Source of the DNA: Gemmobacter fulvus
Lineage (GTDB): Bacteria; Pseudomonadota; Alphaproteobacteria; Rhodobacterales; Rhodobacteraceae
Assembly: GCF_018798885.1 (NCBI RefSeq)
Contig: NZ_CP076361.1
Span: 1,518,501-1,582,500, forward strand
Direction of reading: 5' to 3'
DNA: 64,000 nucleotides
The notes below the pieces were generated by a model. That model was not told the origin of the DNA and did no database searches. It worked only from the letters and a program-made list of their open reading frames with translations. The translations under genes and the position numbers were made by a program. Below, one piece after another: positions 8,415 through 16,934 of the stretch (the stretch's first letter is position 1; each line of letters starts with the position of its first letter).

Positions 8415-11400
8415 TGTCCTTTCATCTTGGCGCAAATATCCCGGGGGGTGAATTGGCCGAAGGTCAAGAGGGGGGCAGCGCCCCCCTGCCTTATGCCGAG
8501 CTCTCCGTGACCTCGAATTTCACTTTCCTGCAGGGTGCCTCCCACCCCGAGGAACTGATGACCCGCGCCGCAGAACTCGGCCTCAGCGCCATCGCCATCA
8601 CCGATCACAACTCGGTCGCGGGCGTGGTACGGGCCTATTCCGCGCTCAAGGAACTTGCCCGCCTGCGTGACGAGGACGCAGAGGCGGCCCCCACCATCCG
8701 CTCTCAAAAGGTCACCGATCACTCCAGTCGCCAGACCGTGCCGCATTTCACCGGTGCCACCGGCGCGCCGATACTGACACAGGCGCCTCTGCCGCGCCTC
8801 ATCCCCGGCGCGCGGCTGGTGCTGACCGATAGCGCGGTGGAGTGGCTCGCCCTGCCGACCGATCTTGCCGCATGGTCGCGGCTCACACGGCTGCTCTCTC
8901 TGGGCAAGCGCCGTGCTCCCAAGGGCGAATGCCATATTACCCGCGCCGATCTGCGCGACTGGGGCAAGGGCATGATCCTCATCGCCCTGCCGCCCGATCC
9001 ACTCGGCACCCCTGATCCGCCCGACCTGCATGCCATCGCACAGGCCTTCCCCGGCCAGTGTTTCCTTGGTGCCGCGCCGCGCTATGACGGGCGCGATCAG
9101 CCCCGGCTGGATCGTTTGGCCCGGCTGGCTCATACCGCCAACCTGCCCATGGTCGCGGTGGGCAATGTTCTGATGCACCGCGCCGCCCGTCGCCCGTTGG
9201 CCGATGTGCTGACCTGCCTGCGCCTTGGCCTCACCATCGACAGTATCGGCGTGCAACGCCTGCCCAATGGCGAGCGCCGCCTGAAATCCGGGGCCGAGAT
9301 GGCGCGCATGTTCGCCCGCTACCCCGCCGCCATTCACCGCACCATTGAGATTGCGAACGCTTGCGCCTTTCGGATGGAGGATCTGCGCTATCAATACCCG
9401 GATGAGGCGCGGGATGGTGAACCCGCACAGATCCGGCTCGAACGCCTCAGCCGCGAAGGGCTGAACTGGCGATACCCCGATGGCCCGTCTGCCATGATCC
9501 TCCAGCGTGTGGAGAAGGAGCTGACCCTGATCCGCGAGGTTGGTTATGCACCTTATTTCCTGACCGTGCATGACATCGTGCAATTCGCCCGCTCGCAGGG
9601 CATCCTCTGCCAGGGGCGCGGCTCGGCGGCCAATTCGGTGGTCTGTTACCTGCTGGGCATCACCGAGGTTCCGCCGGAATCCATCACCCTGATCTTCGAG
9701 CGCTTCATCAGCAAGGAACGTGGCGAGCCGCCGGATATCGACGTGGATTTCGAACATGAACGGCGTGAAGAGGTGATCCAGTGGATCTACGCCCGCTATG
9801 GCCGCGAGCGGGCGGGGCTGACGGCTACGGTGATCCATTTCCGGTCCCGCGCAGCCATCCGCGAGGTGGGCAAGGTCATGGGCCTGTCGCAGGATGTGGT
9901 GGCGCGGCTGTCCGGCCAGATCTGGGGTTGGTCTTCCGCTGCCCCCGGCGAGGATCGGCTGCGCGATGCGGGCCTGTCCATTGCAGACCGTCGCGTGCAG
10001 CTGACCCTGCAACTGATCGGCGAGATCATCGGCTTTCCCCGCCACCTCAGCCAGCATGTCGGCGGGTTCGTCATCACCCGTGACCGTCTGGACGCGCTGT
10101 GCCCGATCGAGAATGCCGCGATGGAGGATCGCACCATCATCGAATGGGACAAGGACGATATCGACGCGCTTGGCCTGCTGAAGGTGGATGTGCTGGGGCT
10201 GGGCATGCTGACCTGCATCCGCAAGGCCTTTGGCCTGCTGGCAGAGCATCGCATGACCGAAATGGCGCTCGCCACCCTGAAACCCGATGCCCTGCAGGGG
10301 GAAAGCCCGCAGGCGCGGCATGAGCGGGAACAGGTCTATGACATGCTCTGTCGTGCCGATGCCATCGGCGTATTTCAGGTGGAAAGCCGGGCGCAGATGA
10401 ACTTCCTGCCGCGGATGCGGCCCCGGCATTTCTACGATCTGGTCTGTGAGGTCGCCATCGTCCGCCCCGGCCCGATCCAGGGCGGGATGGTCAACCCGTT
10501 CATTCGGCGCCGCCAGGGGCTGGAACCCGTCGAAGACCTCGGCCCCGCGATGATGGAAGTTTTGGGCCGCACCTATGGCGTGCCGCTGTTCCAGGAACAG
10601 GCGATGCAGATCGCGGTCGTTGCCGCAGGTTTCACCCCCGCCGAGGCCGACCGGCTGCGCCGCTCCCTTGCCACCTTCAAGCGCATGGGCACCATCGGTT
10701 CGTTCCGCGAGCGTTTTGTTTCCGGCATGCTGGAACGCGGTTATGAGGCCGATTTCGCCGCCCGCTGTTTCGCGCAGATCGAAGGTTTCGGCAGCTATGG
10801 CTTCCCCGAAAGCCATGCCGCCAGTTTCGCCCGGCTGGTCTATGTCTCGGCCTGGCTGAAATGTCGTCACCCCGCCATATTTACCTGTGCGCTGCTGAAC
10901 AGCCAGCCGATGGGATTCTATGCCCCCGCCCAGCTGGTGCGCGATGCCCGTGACCACAGGGTCGAGGTGCGGGGCGTCTCGGTCAACCATTCGTTCTGGG
11001 ATTGCACATTGGAGCCGCGCCCCGATGGCGCGCTGGCGCTGCGTCTCGGTTTCCGCCAGATCAAGGGCCTGCGCGCCGAAGATGCGCAATGGATCGCCAC
11101 CGCGCGCGGCAATGGCTATGCCGATGTCGAAAGCCTGTGGCGCCGGGCCGGTGTACATCCCGACATGCTGGAGCGGCTGGCCGAGGCTGATGCGTTCGCC
11201 CCCCTTGGCCTCAATCGCCGCGATGCACTCTGGGCCGCCAAGGCCCTGCGCGCGCCAAAGCCCCTGCCACTGTTCGGCGCAGATGGCGAAGGCGGCGCAG
11301 AGCCCGCCGTCACCCTGCCGCAGATGACCCTGGGCCAGGAGGTGATCGAGGATTACCTGTCGCTGCGTCTCAGCCTGCGCGCGCATCCGATGGAACTGCT

Positions 11401-11848
11401 GCGCCCACGCCTGCCGGAAAGCATCCGCCATGAACGTCTGCCACAAGCCAGAGGCCGTATCACCGTCACCGGCCTTGTCATCACGCGCCAACGCCCCGGC
11501 ACCGCCTCCGGCGTGATCTTCCTGACGCTGGAGGATGAGACAGGCGTGGTAAATGTCGTGGTCTGGAAACGGGTCTATGAGACCTTCCGCAAGGCCGTGA
11601 TCGCCGGTCGCCTGCTGCGCATCACCGGCCGCATCGAACGCGACGGCCCGGTGGTCCATCTGATCGCAGAGCGGATCGAAGACATGTCGCACCTTCTGGC
11701 CCTCGGGGATGGTTCAGCACAGATCGTCGCGAACGATGGCCGCGCCGATGAAACAAGGCGCCCCGCCAACGGCGCCATGCGCGGCAACACCGCCCGCCAC
11801 CCGCGTGAACAGACGAAGAGGCTTTTTCCAAGTAGGGATTTCCACTGA
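8414..11848 (+). CDS. dnaE2: Error-prone DNA polymerase III alpha subunit DnaE2 (ImuC)
   Basis: A 1144-residue C-family polymerase, the usual DnaE2 length. It opens with a PHP domain (SNFTFLQGASHPEEL, AIAITDHNSVAGVVRAY). It then has the polymerase core with PPDIDVDFEHERREEV and GRGSAANSVVCYLLG, a helix-hairpin-helix region, and a C-terminal OB fold (RITVTGLVITRQRPGTA, then FLTLEDETGVVNVVVW). The ATG at 8414 overlaps the imuB stop by one base, and a longer in-frame extension lies wholly inside imuB. DnaE2 carries out translesion synthesis during the SOS response with ImuA and ImuB. Confidence 0.96.
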   Translation: MSFHLGANIPGGELAEGQEGGSAPLPYAELSVTSNFTFLQGASHPEELMTRAAELGLSAIAITDHNSVAGVVRAYSALKELARLRDEDAEAAPTIRSQKVTDHSSRQTVPHFTGATGAPILTQAPLPRLIPGARLVLTDSAVEWLALPTDLAAWSRLTRLLSLGKRRAPKGECHITRADLRDWGKGMILIALPPDPLGTPDPPDLHAIAQAFPGQCFLGAAPRYDGRDQPRLDRLARLAHTANLPMVAVGNVLMHRAARRPLADVLTCLRLGLTIDSIGVQRLPNGERRLKSGAEMARMFARYPAAIHRTIEIANACAFRMEDLRYQYPDEARDGEPAQIRLERLSREGLNWRYPDGPSAMILQRVEKELTLIREVGYAPYFLTVHDIVQFARSQGILCQGRGSAANSVVCYLLGITEVPPESITLIFERFISKERGEPPDIDVDFEHERREEVIQWIYARYGRERAGLTATVIHFRSRAAIREVGKVMGLSQDVVARLSGQIWGWSSAAPGEDRLRDAGLSIADRRVQLTLQLIGEIIGFPRHLSQHVGGFVITRDRLDALCPIENAAMEDRTIIEWDKDDIDALGLLKVDVLGLGMLTCIRKAFGLLAEHRMTEMALATLKPDALQGESPQARHEREQVYDMLCRADAIGVFQVESRAQMNFLPRMRPRHFYDLVCEVAIVRPGPIQGGMVNPFIRRRQGLEPVEDLGPAMMEVLGRTYGVPLFQEQAMQIAVVAAGFTPAEADRLRRSLATFKRMGTIGSFRERFVSGMLERGYEADFAARCFAQIEGFGSYGFPESHAASFARLVYVSAWLKCRHPAIFTCALLNSQPMGFYAPAQLVRDARDHRVEVRGVSVNHSFWDCTLEPRPDGALALRLGFRQIKGLRAEDAQWIATARGNGYADVESLWRRAGVHPDMLERLAEADAFAPLGLNRRDALWAAKALRAPKPLPLFGADGEGGAEPAVTLPQMTLGQEVIEDYLSLRLSLRAHPMELLRPRLPESIRHERLPQARGRITVTGLVITRQRPGTASGVIFLTLEDETGVVNVVVWKRVYETFRKAVIAGRLLRITGRIERDGPVVHLIAERIEDMSHLLALGDGSAQIVANDGRADETRRPANGAMRGNTARHPREQTKRLFPSRDFH

Positions 11849-11943
11849 TAGGCATGACGCAACGCGCGGACACCCATGACCGCAACCACGCCCGCTGCCC
11901 ACCCATGAGTTGCGGGCAGGGTGGCTGGTTCACCACCGCACCC

Positions 11944-12284
11944 GCGCATCAGCCAAATCCCCCTTGGGCGAGGCACTCGCCTACATCCCCAAATACCGCG
12001 ATGGCCTTGGCCGCTTCCTGATCGATGGCCGCCTGGAAATCGACACCAACACCGTCAAACGCACTATCCGCCCCATCGCCCTGAACCGCGAGAGCGCCCT
12101 ATTCGCCGGCCACGACGCCGGTGCCGAAAACTGCGCCGTCATCGCTTCACTCATCGAGACCTGCAAGATGAACGCAGCCGATCCACATACTTGGCTATCA
12201 GAAACGCTCACCGCCATCGTCCAAGGGCATAAGCAGAGCCAGATCGAAGAACTGTTACCGTGGAATTACACCGCCAAGGTGTGA
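11944..12284 (+). pseudogene. IS66 transposase (TnpC) C-terminal relic
   Basis: The translation carries the last ~113 residues of an IS66 transposase: SPLGEALAYIPKYRDG, LIDGRLEIDTNTVKRTIRP, NRESALFAGHDAG and IASLIETCKMNAADP. These match the tail of the intact TnpC encoded at 15079-16647 but on the other strand and clearly diverged. No N-terminal part or terminal repeat is present nearby, so it is a dead remnant. It marks the right edge of ordinary chromosome after dnaE2. Confidence 0.85.
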
Positions 12285-12292
12285 TCGGGACA

Positions 12293-12334
12293 TGGTTCCT
12301 CCCCAGCCCTGTTTGTATGCGGGGGCGCGCTGCG
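12293..12334 (+). repeat. Copy 1 of a dispersed TGGTTCCT...GTATGCGGGGG motif
   Basis: A ~42-bp stretch shares TGGTTCCT, then after about 14-16 bases GTATGCGGGGG, and a closing GCG, with two other places: 38541-38582 and 51452-51492. Copies 1 and 2 also share flanking sequence for about 150 bp, including a minus-strand segment reading like the end of a LysM-type domain (NGKILIPQA here). Copies 1 and 2 lie upstream of ParB-methyltransferase sequences and copy 3 directly before the small terminase gene. The function is unknown. Confidence 0.45.
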
Positions 12335-12551
12335 TTTGGTTAGCGACAGGCACTTTTACCGGGGAATCCGCCTCCTGGGTGCTCATAGAAAAAGCGACTA
12401 ATTGTCAAATGCTTGCGGAATCAAGATCTTGCCGTTCTGGATTCTTTTGTGGAATCCATTTGAGCCAGTTTTCGGAAGCCGCCCACGCAATAGGACAATC
12501 CGCGCCGCGAAAGTGCCGCGCCCATCGAGCGCAGCACCTGCATCGGGAAGG

Positions 12552-13172
12552 TCAGGCTCGACCGCTGTACTTGTCCAGCAACCCTTCCAAAAGGGCCATC
12601 CGGTCGCCGCTGAAATCGCCCGGCTGGGGCTTCGGGCCCTGCATCGAGCGCACGAAGAACTGGCGGAAGTCCTGGCGCGCGGCGTACCATGCCAGCAGCT
12701 TCACGCCCTGCGGCGGGTGAACGAGGGCCAGCGGCAGGACCGTGCGTGTGGTCTTGTTGCCGTCGAGGTCGGTGTAGCCGAAGGCGACCGGTTGGCAGGC
12801 ACGGATCGCTGCATGCAGGACGCCAAGATCAGCTACCGCGGCGGCGGGGACATCGTCGGGCCAGTAGGCAGCGGGTCGAACGTCAAGCATCTGGTAGATG
12901 CGCCCAAGCAATCCTGCTTCGGGATCGGTTTCCACCAACCGCGCCAATGCCGCATTGGCGGCTGCCGCCGTGACCGGATCACCGCGATAGCCAGCCAGCG
13001 CAAGGCCGCGCAGCGCGGCATCCCGCAGATCAGGGTCCATCACCTGCATCGGGTTCGCCGCCCCACTGGCCGCAGCACCCTGCCCAGAGCCGATTGCCGC
13101 AGCAGCCCCGGCGAACCGGGTGCCGAATGCGCGGCGGGTCAGGGTCTGGCTCAGGGTGCGAGCGGGTCGCAT
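12552..13172 (-). CDS. WYL-domain protein with Tat-like N-terminus
   Basis: A 206-residue protein. The C-terminal ~90 residues look like a WYL domain: ACQPVAFGYTDLDGN, TRTVLPLALVHPPQGVKLLAW, then DFRQFFVRSM. WYL domains bind nucleic-acid or nucleotide ligands and are common in regulators, but no helix-turn-helix is visible here. The N-terminus LTRRAFGTRFAGAAAAIG has twin arginines followed by a hydrophobic stretch, like a Tat signal or a lipid-free anchor. The ATG at 13172 is preceded by TTGGAGGA. It stands alone in a region of element debris, so whether it is chromosomal or cargo is unclear. Confidence 0.7.
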   Translation of the reverse strand: MRPARTLSQTLTRRAFGTRFAGAAAAIGSGQGAAASGAANPMQVMDPDLRDAALRGLALAGYRGDPVTAAAANAALARLVETDPEAGLLGRIYQMLDVRPAAYWPDDVPAAAVADLGVLHAAIRACQPVAFGYTDLDGNKTTRTVLPLALVHPPQGVKLLAWYAARQDFRQFFVRSMQGPKPQPGDFSGDRMALLEGLLDKYSGRA

Positions 13173-13373
13173 TGCGAATCCTCCAAGGGATGAAAAGGTG
13201 CTCTCAATTGCATGTCTGGCGGCCTCCGGTCCAGTATTTTCACAGGTCGGGTATTGACGCGAAACACCGACCGTTCAGATTTCAGCCTCGCGCATTGAAT
13301 CTCATTGATTCTGCTTCATTTTTTCATTTGATAAAGCTGCCCCCTTGACCCACCCCTTGATCATCGAAGAATT

Positions 13374-13401
13374 GCGCCCGGAGGAAACCCCTAGCGGGCG
13401 C
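13374..13401. terminator. GC-rich hairpin, terminator-like
   Basis: GCGCCCG and CGGGCGC form a 7-bp stem around a 14-base loop and are followed by CTTCTCATTT. The same hairpin occurs at 38860-38887 upstream of the intact ParB-methyltransferase gene, with a better T run. It lies between the WYL gene and the truncated methyltransferase. Confidence 0.45.
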
Positions 13402-13490
13402 TTCTCATTTGCGCCACATTGCGGATCCTGACACTGGCAGCGCCCAGCGCGCGTCGGCTTGCCCGCCCTGCCCCACATGGAAGCCACCTG

Positions 13491-13726
13491 ATGGACTTGG
13501 CGTTTGCGCCGAGCCAGATGGAACTCTGGCCTCTCGACCGGCTGCGCCCCTATACCCGCAATGCCAAGATCCACGGCGCGGACCAAGTGGCAAAGATCGC
13601 CGCCAGCATGGCGAAGTTCGGTTGGACCGTTCCCTGCTTGGTGGCCGACGATGGCGGGCTGATCGCAGGACATGGCCGTGTGTTGGCCGCCATCATGCTG
13701 GGGGTTCAAGGATGTACCGGTGATCA
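13491..13726 (+). pseudogene. Truncated ParB-N / DNA methyltransferase gene
   Basis: Starting ATGGACTTGGCG, the first ~72 residues are close to the N-terminal ParB-like domain of the gene at 38926 (LRPYTRNAKIHGADQVAKIA, then WTVPCLVADDGGLIAGHGRV). At about 13700 one extra base shifts the frame; removing it would restore a DVPVIRL segment matching the intact gene. The gene then ends abruptly at ~13727 where integrase-like sequence begins. It therefore lacks the whole methyltransferase domain. It is the left remnant of a third phage-like element related to element A. Confidence 0.8.
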
Positions 13727-13821
13727 GACTTGGGTGAGGTGCTGGCCGAGGTGGAACGCGACGGATCAGAAACGCCGTTCATCGTCGCGGCCTTCCGTCT
13801 GTTGATCCTGACGTTTCCCTG
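13727..13821 (+). pseudogene. Tyrosine recombinase fragment
   Basis: About 30 residues (LGEVLAEVERDGSETPF, then AAFRLLILT) match the stretch just before the first catalytic arginine in phage-type integrases. The IS3 inverted repeat begins at 13808, inside the final LILT codons, so the IS cut this relic. The other half of the integrase is not found on the far side of the IS3 element at 20218, so sequence was lost there. Confidence 0.6.
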
Positions 13822-13837
13822 ACGTTGCCCCCGACTT

Positions 13838-14767
13838 TTATCCAGCGTGAGCGAGACTCCGAGTTTGAGTTTGGCTGTTTTGGTCGGGTTGGGCAACGGG
13901 GGCTGGCGCGGAGCTTTGCGGGTTGCGCAGCGTCTGGCCCCGTTGCGGGGTGAAGGTTTGGGCGAACTCGGCAGGCGTCTGCCAGCCAAGGCGTGAATGC
14001 GGGCGTTCGGTGTTGTAGTCCTTGCGCCAGACGGCGAGCATGGCGCGGGCGTGGTTCAGGGACGGGAACAGGGTCTCGTTCAAAAGCTCGTCTCTCAGGC
14101 GACCGTTGAAGCTCTCGATGAAGGCGTTCTGGGTCGGCTTGCCGGGCGCGATGTAGTGCCAGTCGATCTTGCGGTTGTCAGCGAAGGTCAGGATGGCGTT
14201 CGACGTAAACTCGGTCCCGTTGTCGCTGACCACCGTGATCGGCTTGCCGCGGGCCTCGAACAGGGTCGCCAACTCCCGCGCTACCCTTGCGCCAGATAAA
14301 GACGTGTCGGCGATCAGGGCAAGGCACTCCCGCGTGCAGTCATCCACAACGGTCAGCACGCGGAAGCGGCGGCCGTCGGTCAGTTGGTCGGAGACGAGGT
14401 CGAGCGACCAGCGCTGGTTCGGCATCAGCGGCAGCGTCATTGGGGCTCGCGTCCCTATCGCCCGCTTGCGCCCACCGCGGCGACGCACGTGCAGCCGCTC
14501 CTCGCGGTAGATGCGGAACAGACGCTTGTGGTTCACCTCATGCCCCTCGCGCCGCAAGAACACATGCAGCCGCCGATAGCCGAACCGGCGGCGCACCCGC
14601 GCCAGTTCTTTCAGCCGCTCACGCAGCACCGGGTCATCCTGACGGATCGCCTCGTAGCGCATGGTCATCCGGCAACAACCGATCACCCGACACGCCCGCC
14701 GCTCGCTCATCCCGTGATCTGCCACCAGATGCGCGACCGCTTGTCGCTTTGCGGCGGGCGTCACCAC
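13838..14767 (-). CDS. IS3 family transposase OrfB (DDE integrase domain)
   Basis: The frame encodes an IS3-type rve integrase: helix-turn-helix [20 protein letters not shown], then the DDE core with [19 protein letters not shown] and the glutamate in [14 protein letters not shown], ending near [17 protein letters not shown]. It has no good start of its own. It is reached by a -1 frameshift on the A-AAA-AAG run at 14767-14773, making an OrfAB fusion transposase as is usual in this family. The coding sequence looks intact. Confidence 0.88.
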   Translation of the reverse strand: MVTPAAKRQAVAHLVADHGMSERRACRVIGCCRMTMRYEAIRQDDPVLRERLKELARVRRRFGYRRLHVFLRREGHEVNHKRLFRIYREERLHVRRRGGRKRAIGTRAPMTLPLMPNQRWSLDLVSDQLTDGRRFRVLTVVDDCTRECLALIADTSLSGARVARELATLFEARGKPITVVSDNGTEFTSNAILTFADNRKIDWHYIAPGKPTQNAFIESFNGRLRDELLNETLFPSLNHARAMLAVWRKDYNTERPHSRLGWQTPAEFAQTFTPQRGQTLRNPQSSAPAPVAQPDQNSQTQTRSLAHAG

Positions 14768-15027
14768 TTTTTTCCCAGGAGATCCTTCAGCGCGGCATTG
14801 TCGAGCATCGCATCCGCCAGCAACCGCTTCAGCCGGGCGTTTTCGTCCTCGAGACCCTTCAGCCGCTTGGCCTCGATCACATCCATACCGCCATACTTGG
14901 CTTTCCACTTGTAGACCGTCGCATCACTGACGCCATGCTTGCGGCACAGATCGGCGACGGAAATCACGGCCTCGTGCTCCTTCAGAATGCCGATGATCTG
15001 ATCTTCGGTGAACCTGCTGCGCTTCAT
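14761..15027 (-). CDS. IS3 family transposase OrfA
   Basis: An 88-residue helix-turn-helix protein ([20 protein letters not shown], then [20 protein letters not shown]) followed by a leucine-zipper-like stretch ([20 protein letters not shown]). It resembles OrfA of the IS407 group. It ends LGKKW just past an AAAAAAG slippery heptamer, where a -1 shift leads into OrfB. Its upstream region is interrupted by the IS66 element. Confidence 0.9.
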   Translation of the reverse strand: MKRSRFTEDQIIGILKEHEAVISVADLCRKHGVSDATVYKWKAKYGGMDVIEAKRLKGLEDENARLKRLLADAMLDNAALKDLLGKKW

Positions 15028-15078
15028 CTCTGGTCCTTTCAGTTGGGCCGTAAGCGGTGCGTGATCCCCGTCAGGCTT

Positions 15079-16647
15079 TCAGCTTGACGGCTTTTGGAAG
15101 GCCCAGGGCATGAGGTCGTCGATGCGCGCTGCGGGGTGGCCGTTGGCGATGGCGGTCAGGGTTTCGCGCAAGTAGGCGTAGGGATCGATGGCGTTCAGCT
15201 TGCAGGTCTCAATAAGCGAGGCCAGGCGCGCCCAGGTTCGGCCGCCCTCGTCATGACCGGCGAACAGCGCGTTTTTACGATTGAGGGTTAGGGGTCTGAT
15301 GGTATTTTCGACCGGGTTTGTATCCATCTCGACGCGGCCATCGGACAGGAAGATCTGCAGGCCATCCCAGTGCCGGTGGATATAGCCGAGCTTCTCGCCC
15401 AAGCGGGATTTGGCGGAGATCCGGCTGCGCTGGTGGGTCAGCCAAAGGCGGAAGTCGGCAATCAGCGGGGCCGATCGCGCTTGGCGGGCCGCTAGGCGCT
15501 CCTCGGGTGAGCGTCCCCGGACGCTGGCTTCGATCTTGTAGATCTGGGCGATGCGGCGCAGGCCTTCGGCGGCGATCTCGGAGCCGTCCTTTTGATAGAT
15601 GTCATGCAGTTTGCGCCGGGAATGGGCCCAGCAGTAGGCCAGCGTCAGGGGCATGCCGCCCACGCGCTTTGGTTCGGCCAAGGCGTCATAGCCGGTATAT
15701 CCATCGACCTGAAGAATGCCCTCGAAGCCTGTCAGGATGTCCATCGCATGGCGGCCATGGCGCCCGGGCGCATAGGTGAAGACGACCGCGGGCGGATCGC
15801 CTCCACCCCAGCCGCGATCATCGCGGGTCACCGCCCAAAGGTAGCCGGTTTTGGTTTTGCCCGCCTTGGGATCGAGGACCGGTGCCCGGGTCTCGTCCAT
15901 GAACAGGCGGCCGGATCGCTTGAGGTGGACCAACATCCGGTCAACGACCGGGGCCAGATGATAGGCTGCTACGCCACACCACTTTGCCAGGGTTGACCGG
16001 TCCAGATCCACGCCGCCCCGGCCATAGATCTGGCATTGGCGATAAAGCGGCAAGTGATCCGCATATTTGGAGACGGCGACATGGGCGAGCGTGCCCTCGG
16101 TCGGCAAACCGCCTTCGATCAGCCAGTTGGGCGTGTCGGCCTGTATGATGCCTGCGTCGCAACGACGACAGGCATAGCGGGGGCGAATGGTGACGATGAC
16201 CTGGAAGCGGGCAGGAACGATGTCGAGACGTTCGGCGCGGTCTTCGCCGATCGTCACCATGTCGGTGCAGCCGCAGGGACATATCTTCTGCGCGGGTTCG
16301 ATCACCTGCTCGATGCGCGGTAGGTGATCTGGCAGATGGCCAAGGTTGCGTTTGGCTGCCGGACGCCTGGGCCTGCCATCGGCATTGCGCTCCGCCAGCG
16401 CTGCCCGCGCGGCCTCGGCTTCGGCGACCGCCGTTTCCAGATCCTCGAAAGCCAGCTGGCGCTCGTCGGGTGCCAACTGCTCGGACCGCTTGCCGTAAAG
16501 CGCATGGCGCAGCTCGGCGATCAGGTAATCCTGACGTTCGGTCTGCGCCTCCAGCCCGGTGACCTTGGCCTGCATGGTCGCAAACGCCTCACGCACGGCG
16601 GGCGGAAGGCTGTCCATATCAAAGGGGAGATCGGCGGGCGCAGGCAT
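15079..16647 (-). CDS. tnpC: IS66 transposase TnpC
   Basis: A 522-residue IS66 transposase. It has an N-terminal coiled stretch, a zinc-finger-like CPCGC, a second Cys pair in YACRRCDAG, and the catalytic DDE domain with LFMDETRAPVLDP, LQVDGYTGYDAL and later MDTNPVENTIRPL. The small C-terminal IS66 domain (LIETCKLNAIDPYAYL) is present. Length and motifs suggest an intact enzyme. The element as a whole probably cannot move unaided because tnpB is disrupted. Confidence 0.95.
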   Translation of the reverse strand: MPAPADLPFDMDSLPPAVREAFATMQAKVTGLEAQTERQDYLIAELRHALYGKRSEQLAPDERQLAFEDLETAVAEAEAARAALAERNADGRPRRPAAKRNLGHLPDHLPRIEQVIEPAQKICPCGCTDMVTIGEDRAERLDIVPARFQVIVTIRPRYACRRCDAGIIQADTPNWLIEGGLPTEGTLAHVAVSKYADHLPLYRQCQIYGRGGVDLDRSTLAKWCGVAAYHLAPVVDRMLVHLKRSGRLFMDETRAPVLDPKAGKTKTGYLWAVTRDDRGWGGGDPPAVVFTYAPGRHGRHAMDILTGFEGILQVDGYTGYDALAEPKRVGGMPLTLAYCWAHSRRKLHDIYQKDGSEIAAEGLRRIAQIYKIEASVRGRSPEERLAARQARSAPLIADFRLWLTHQRSRISAKSRLGEKLGYIHRHWDGLQIFLSDGRVEMDTNPVENTIRPLTLNRKNALFAGHDEGGRTWARLASLIETCKLNAIDPYAYLRETLTAIANGHPAARIDDLMPWAFQKPSS

Positions 16648-16701
16648 GGCTGTTTATACCGCGTGCCCCCAGGATTGCCCATATTTACAAGGCGATCCGA
16701 G

Positions 16702-16905
16702 TCACTCTGTCGCGGGGGGATGCGTCGGCCTGGGCGCATGGATGCGGCGCCAGTCAAGCCCTGCAAACAGCGCCTCGAACTGCACCCGCGACAGCCGCAT
16801 GACCCCGTCGCCAACCTTTGGCCAGGCAAAGCCGCCCTGTTCCAGTCGCTTGTAGATCATCACGATCCCACTGCCGTCCCAAAACAGAACCTTGATCCTG
16901 TCGCC
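16702..16905 (-). pseudogene. tnpB: IS66 TnpB, C-terminal part (split gene)
   Basis: Reading leftward this gives DRIKVLFWDGSG, YKRLEQGGFAWPK and LFAGLDWRRIH, ending PPATE and a stop: the last ~66 residues of the IS66 Orf2 (TnpB) protein. The first ~51 residues are encoded at 19525-19676. Joining both halves at a GG dinucleotide restores one reading frame of about 117 codons, so the gene was broken only by the inserted element. Confidence 0.9.
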
Positions 16906-16934
16906 CGATCACGTTTCATAATGCATCTCCTCCT

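Noticed and set aside
8321..11692. Very long minus-strand frame (over 1100 codons) opposite dnaE2
   Set aside because: It is a shadow caused by GC-rich third positions of dnaE2; no ribosome binding site or known motif. The same applies to the ~500-codon frame at 38836-40389 opposite the methyltransferase.
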